Part shown: piece by piece, positions 61,673 to 64,000 of the stretch | Layout of the letters: every line of letters starts with the position of its first letter | Numbering within the stretch: position 1 is the first letter of the stretch | DNA from: MPNP01 sp965116235 | Lineage (GTDB): Bacteria > Pseudomonadota > Alphaproteobacteria > Rhodobacterales > Rhodobacteraceae | Assembly: GCA_965116235.1 (NCBI GenBank) | Contig: OZ220496.1 | Location: forward strand, 372,001 to 436,000 | Direction: 5' to 3' | DNA: 64,000 nt | The notes under the pieces: model-generated | The model's database searches: none | What the model was told of the DNA's origin: nothing | The model's input: only the letters and a program-made list of their open reading frames with translations | Position numbers and translations under genes: made by a program

Positions 61673-63802
61673 TTACGACTCACCCTGCGCGTCCGGACGG
61701 CGCTCGCAGAGTCGGCATTCGACTCTGTGGTTGCAGTTGCAACGGAGAACATTGATTTCTTCAATGCCAGGATTGTTAACGAGCATTTTTGGGTAATGCG
61801 ACGAATTCGTCAGTGTAAAAACGACACCGGCGGATTTATCAATGATCTCCTCGCATCCGATAATCTCGTCGTGAGTCAAGAACAGCACGAGCTGCGAGCT
61901 TTCGCGCACTGCCGTGCGCAGAATGGAGCGCTTAACGTAGCCACTGGTCATACCAAGCGGAGTATCAATGACGTTAGGGGCTTCGACTTCACTGACTTTT
62001 GTCAACGCCAAAATAAATGCGAGCGTGAGGGCACGGCGTGAGGCCCCGTTGAGGTCTCGATCAGGATCAAGCGTCCTATCATTCGGACCATAGACGATGA
62101 TGTCAAATTCCTGACTTATCTCAGCGCGTTGGATGATCGCACCATACTCTGGATCTGCACCGATCATTTCAATGAAAATGCTGTTCATCAGTTTGCTGAC
62201 TTTACGCAGCTCTTCATTTGTAGTTTGCCCGTACGCGTTTTCCAGAACCTCTTTTACGTCCTTCGCTACTTCAAATTCGGCTAGGATACGTTCGTTCTTT
62301 TTCTGGGCGCGGAGGAGACGATCGCGCTCATCGTCTAGTTCTTTATGCTCGTTGCTTAGTGCGGTGATCTGCGTCTCGATCGAAGACTGTCGCGAGAGTT
62401 GACGGTCTCGTTGATCTTTGTACTGGCGCAAGGTCTCACGCAAGCCTTGAATATTGGTGTCGGGCAGTTTGTCGAGCTGCATTTCCAGTGCCTTAAACTC
62501 GCGTCCAGCTTTTTCACGCATTGTCTGCAATCCGTTACGTCTCTCGACAACGGTCTTGTATCCTTCAAACCAAGAGCTTGATCCAGAATTACCAACGGTA
62601 TTTAGAGACTTGGCTTCAAAGTACAGGTTTGTGAGAGTTCCCTGAATTTCGTCAGCCTGTCGACTGTTGTCGATAAGCTTCTGAATATGGGTGCGACGTG
62701 TCTCTCCACACGGATCACCTAACTCTAACGTTTCGCCACAGATGCAGACTTCCGCAGATAGCCTATCCTGCAAGACCGGTATCGTCGCGTTCGGTATCTT
62801 GCCTTGATCATACAGGTCTTCAAGTTTGCCGAAAGCACGGTTTAGGAGGGACTCCAGCAGGGCTATGGCGATGGGTTGACTGCGGAACAGCGTCGAGTGT
62901 TCCTTATTCGCTTCAGTAAGTTTCTCATCAAGGTGTTTGATTTCACGCTTGGCCTGATGCATCTCCTTTTGCAGCTTTTCCTTGTCACCTTTCTGAAGTG
63001 CCGTTGCGATTGAGTTGTCAATTTCATCAACCTTCTCATCGAATGTGTTAAATTGCTGTTTGGCGTCCTCCAGTTCGTCCTTCAGCTTTTCCCACTTATC
63101 TTCGATCTCTTCCAGGCGTGAAGCGACCCGGTCCAGCTCACCGCCGCTTCCAGCCTGTTTCGCCTTCTTGTTCACTTCCTTAACCAAATTGCTCACATGC
63201 TTGATAGCGGCATCAATCGCGCCAAGACCAAGCAAGGAGCGTATGGCCCGCTGAACTCTGTTGCGTTTGATTGAAGGGGTGGCATCTGCTTCGATAAAAC
63301 TCAGTGCCCGGTCACCATCAGTGAAGAAAACCTCGCGCAGATCCGGTGGCAATTCGTCATTGATCATCGCTTCTGGAGCATCAAATGGAGTTGTGCCAGT
63401 GTCATTGAGTAAAAATAACTTAACGGTCGAATTCGTTTGTCTCGACCGAGAGTCCACATCCTCGATTACCGAGCGCACGAGGCGGTATCGTTGGCGACTC
63501 TCTCGCAACTCTCCAGATACCTGGCGATGTGTTGTCAACTCAAACTCGACAGTGGCCATAATAGAAACGCTTTGCCCTTCACTGACATTCCAATCGATGG
63601 GGCAGAGGCGAAAGCTGTTCCCTTTGTTAGGTAGAGCAGCATCTCCGTAGAGTGCCCATTGTAATCCATGCAAGATTGTCGTTTTGCCCGACTCGTTTGC
63701 TGCACGGATGACCGTCAACTTTTTTTCAGTATCTCGTGCAAAATCAAGCTCTAGGTCGCGGAGCATCCGAAAATTTTGAAATTGTGCGCGGATCAGTTTC
63801 AT
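61673..63802 (-). CDS. SMC/DndD-like AAA ATPase of a defence-type cassette
   Basis: 709 residues. FQNFRMLRDLELDF (~8-21) and Walker A AANESGKTTILHGL (~34-47) open the head; a long coiled coil fills ~200-340 and 370-530. A central CxxC-like CICGETL (~362) sits where zinc-hook ATPases have their tip. The other half of the head has LNGASRRALTLAFILALTK (~585-603) as ABC signature and PNVIDTPLG then THDE as Walker B/H-loop. The C-terminus has a CxC…CxxC cluster (RCNCNHRVECRLCERR). This is the Rad50/DndD layout. DndD powers phosphorothioation-linked systems. The ATG overlaps the upstream gene's TGA by 3-4 bp (ATGA). Confidence 0.85.
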   Translation of the reverse strand: MKLIRAQFQNFRMLRDLELDFARDTEKKLTVIRAANESGKTTILHGLQWALYGDAALPNKGNSFRLCPIDWNVSEGQSVSIMATVEFELTTHRQVSGELRESRQRYRLVRSVIEDVDSRSRQTNSTVKLFLLNDTGTTPFDAPEAMINDELPPDLREVFFTDGDRALSFIEADATPSIKRNRVQRAIRSLLGLGAIDAAIKHVSNLVKEVNKKAKQAGSGGELDRVASRLEEIEDKWEKLKDELEDAKQQFNTFDEKVDEIDNSIATALQKGDKEKLQKEMHQAKREIKHLDEKLTEANKEHSTLFRSQPIAIALLESLLNRAFGKLEDLYDQGKIPNATIPVLQDRLSAEVCICGETLELGDPCGETRRTHIQKLIDNSRQADEIQGTLTNLYFEAKSLNTVGNSGSSSWFEGYKTVVERRNGLQTMREKAGREFKALEMQLDKLPDTNIQGLRETLRQYKDQRDRQLSRQSSIETQITALSNEHKELDDERDRLLRAQKKNERILAEFEVAKDVKEVLENAYGQTTNEELRKVSKLMNSIFIEMIGADPEYGAIIQRAEISQEFDIIVYGPNDRTLDPDRDLNGASRRALTLAFILALTKVSEVEAPNVIDTPLGMTSGYVKRSILRTAVRESSQLVLFLTHDEIIGCEEIIDKSAGVVFTLTNSSHYPKMLVNNPGIEEINVLRCNCNHRVECRLCERRPDAQGES

Positions 63803-64000
63803 GAGTCCAATTCTTCCACATCCGATTCACGGTCGCGCTGCTTCACGAGAAACTTTGAAGCCGTGTTGAACCTATCGTTGATCTTTTTCTGAATGTTCGT
63901 TGCCGACACGCGGTGCGTTCGCTCATATTCAAAAATGTCCAATATCACTTCTGCAAGCTTTTCCCTGTAGCCCTCGCACCTTTCTTCAATACTTTCGCAT
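63799..64000 (-). CDS. C-terminal end of the upstream cassette gene, cut by window edge
   Basis: The minus strand is open from the window end to TGA 63801-63799. The last ~65 residues are highly charged and helical: DIFEYERTHRVSATNIQKKI, then RFNTASKFLVKQRDRES. The stop overlaps the ATPase start in ATGA, so the two are co-translated. The main part of the gene lies outside the window. In DndD-type clusters this position is commonly filled by the sulfur-transfer or modification gene, but the visible tail does not identify it. Confidence 0.6.
   Translation of the reverse strand, partial: CESIEERCEGYREKLAEVILDIFEYERTHRVSATNIQKKINDRFNTASKFLVKQRDRESDVEELDS

Overview
The window looks like a chromosomal stretch of a free-living or host-associated proteobacterium, most likely an alphaproteobacterium. 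This is an inference from the tRNA-Ser(GCU) sequence, the DctPQM TRAP transporter, the HyuA/HyuB-type hydantoinases and the glutaryl-CoA dehydrogenase; there is no rRNA or marker gene to settle it. Two kinds of DNA alternate: well-kept catabolic operons, and accessory islands full of restriction, toxin-antitoxin and transposase genes, many of them broken.

Region by region. 1-5.7 kb: the tail of an IS1595-type transposase, a restriction-methylation gene split at a G10 tract, and a SIR2-family gene split by a one-base frameshift. 6.3-9.5 kb: RecQ helicase, a G11 tract and a secreted protein. 9.7-23.2 kb: a catabolic regulon. A leftward operon encodes an ABM-like protein, a DinB-like protein, a flavin monooxygenase, HyuA, HyuB and a GntR regulator. 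A divergent rightward operon encodes an alpha/beta hydrolase and a TRAP transporter, followed by an FAD amine-oxidase-like enzyme and a 2-hydroxyacid dehydrogenase. Two related AT-rich operator-like sites lie at the two divergent promoter regions. 23.2-28.7 kb: an IS481-like remnant, then HipBA and AbiEi/AbiEii toxin-antitoxin modules, each with a copy of a ~210-bp repeat beyond its 3' end. 29-33 kb: a molybdopterin oxidoreductase, an SGNH hydrolase and an ornithine-cyclodeaminase-like protein. 33.3-41.3 kb: DUF3800, DUF3883, DUF433/DUF5615, IS1634 and IS5 remnants, a two-subunit TPP decarboxylase, a GmrSD-like DUF262-HNH gene and a broken ribbon-helix-helix antitoxin.

41.4-44.0 kb holds a compact cassette (small ORF, TIGR04255-like protein, helix-turn-helix protein, unrecognised protein with a QTCDI motif); this is my best candidate for an undescribed system. 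44.1-51.7 kb is a second catabolic cluster: HisC-like aminotransferase, and divergently a Rieske oxygenase, two paralogous unknown proteins, a DUF1116 protein and an amidase, then a convergent glutaryl-CoA dehydrogenase. 51.9-54.9 kb: tRNA-Ser followed by a GC-rich, decayed island with a tRNA 3'-end fragment and an ATPase gene carrying a frameshift and an in-frame amber codon. 56-64 kb: a TVP38-like membrane protein, an orphan histidine kinase, a second DUF262 gene and a DndD-like SMC ATPase cassette running off the right edge.

Functions are read from recognisable motifs and gene context only; no database search was run. Functional statements below the family level are inferences.
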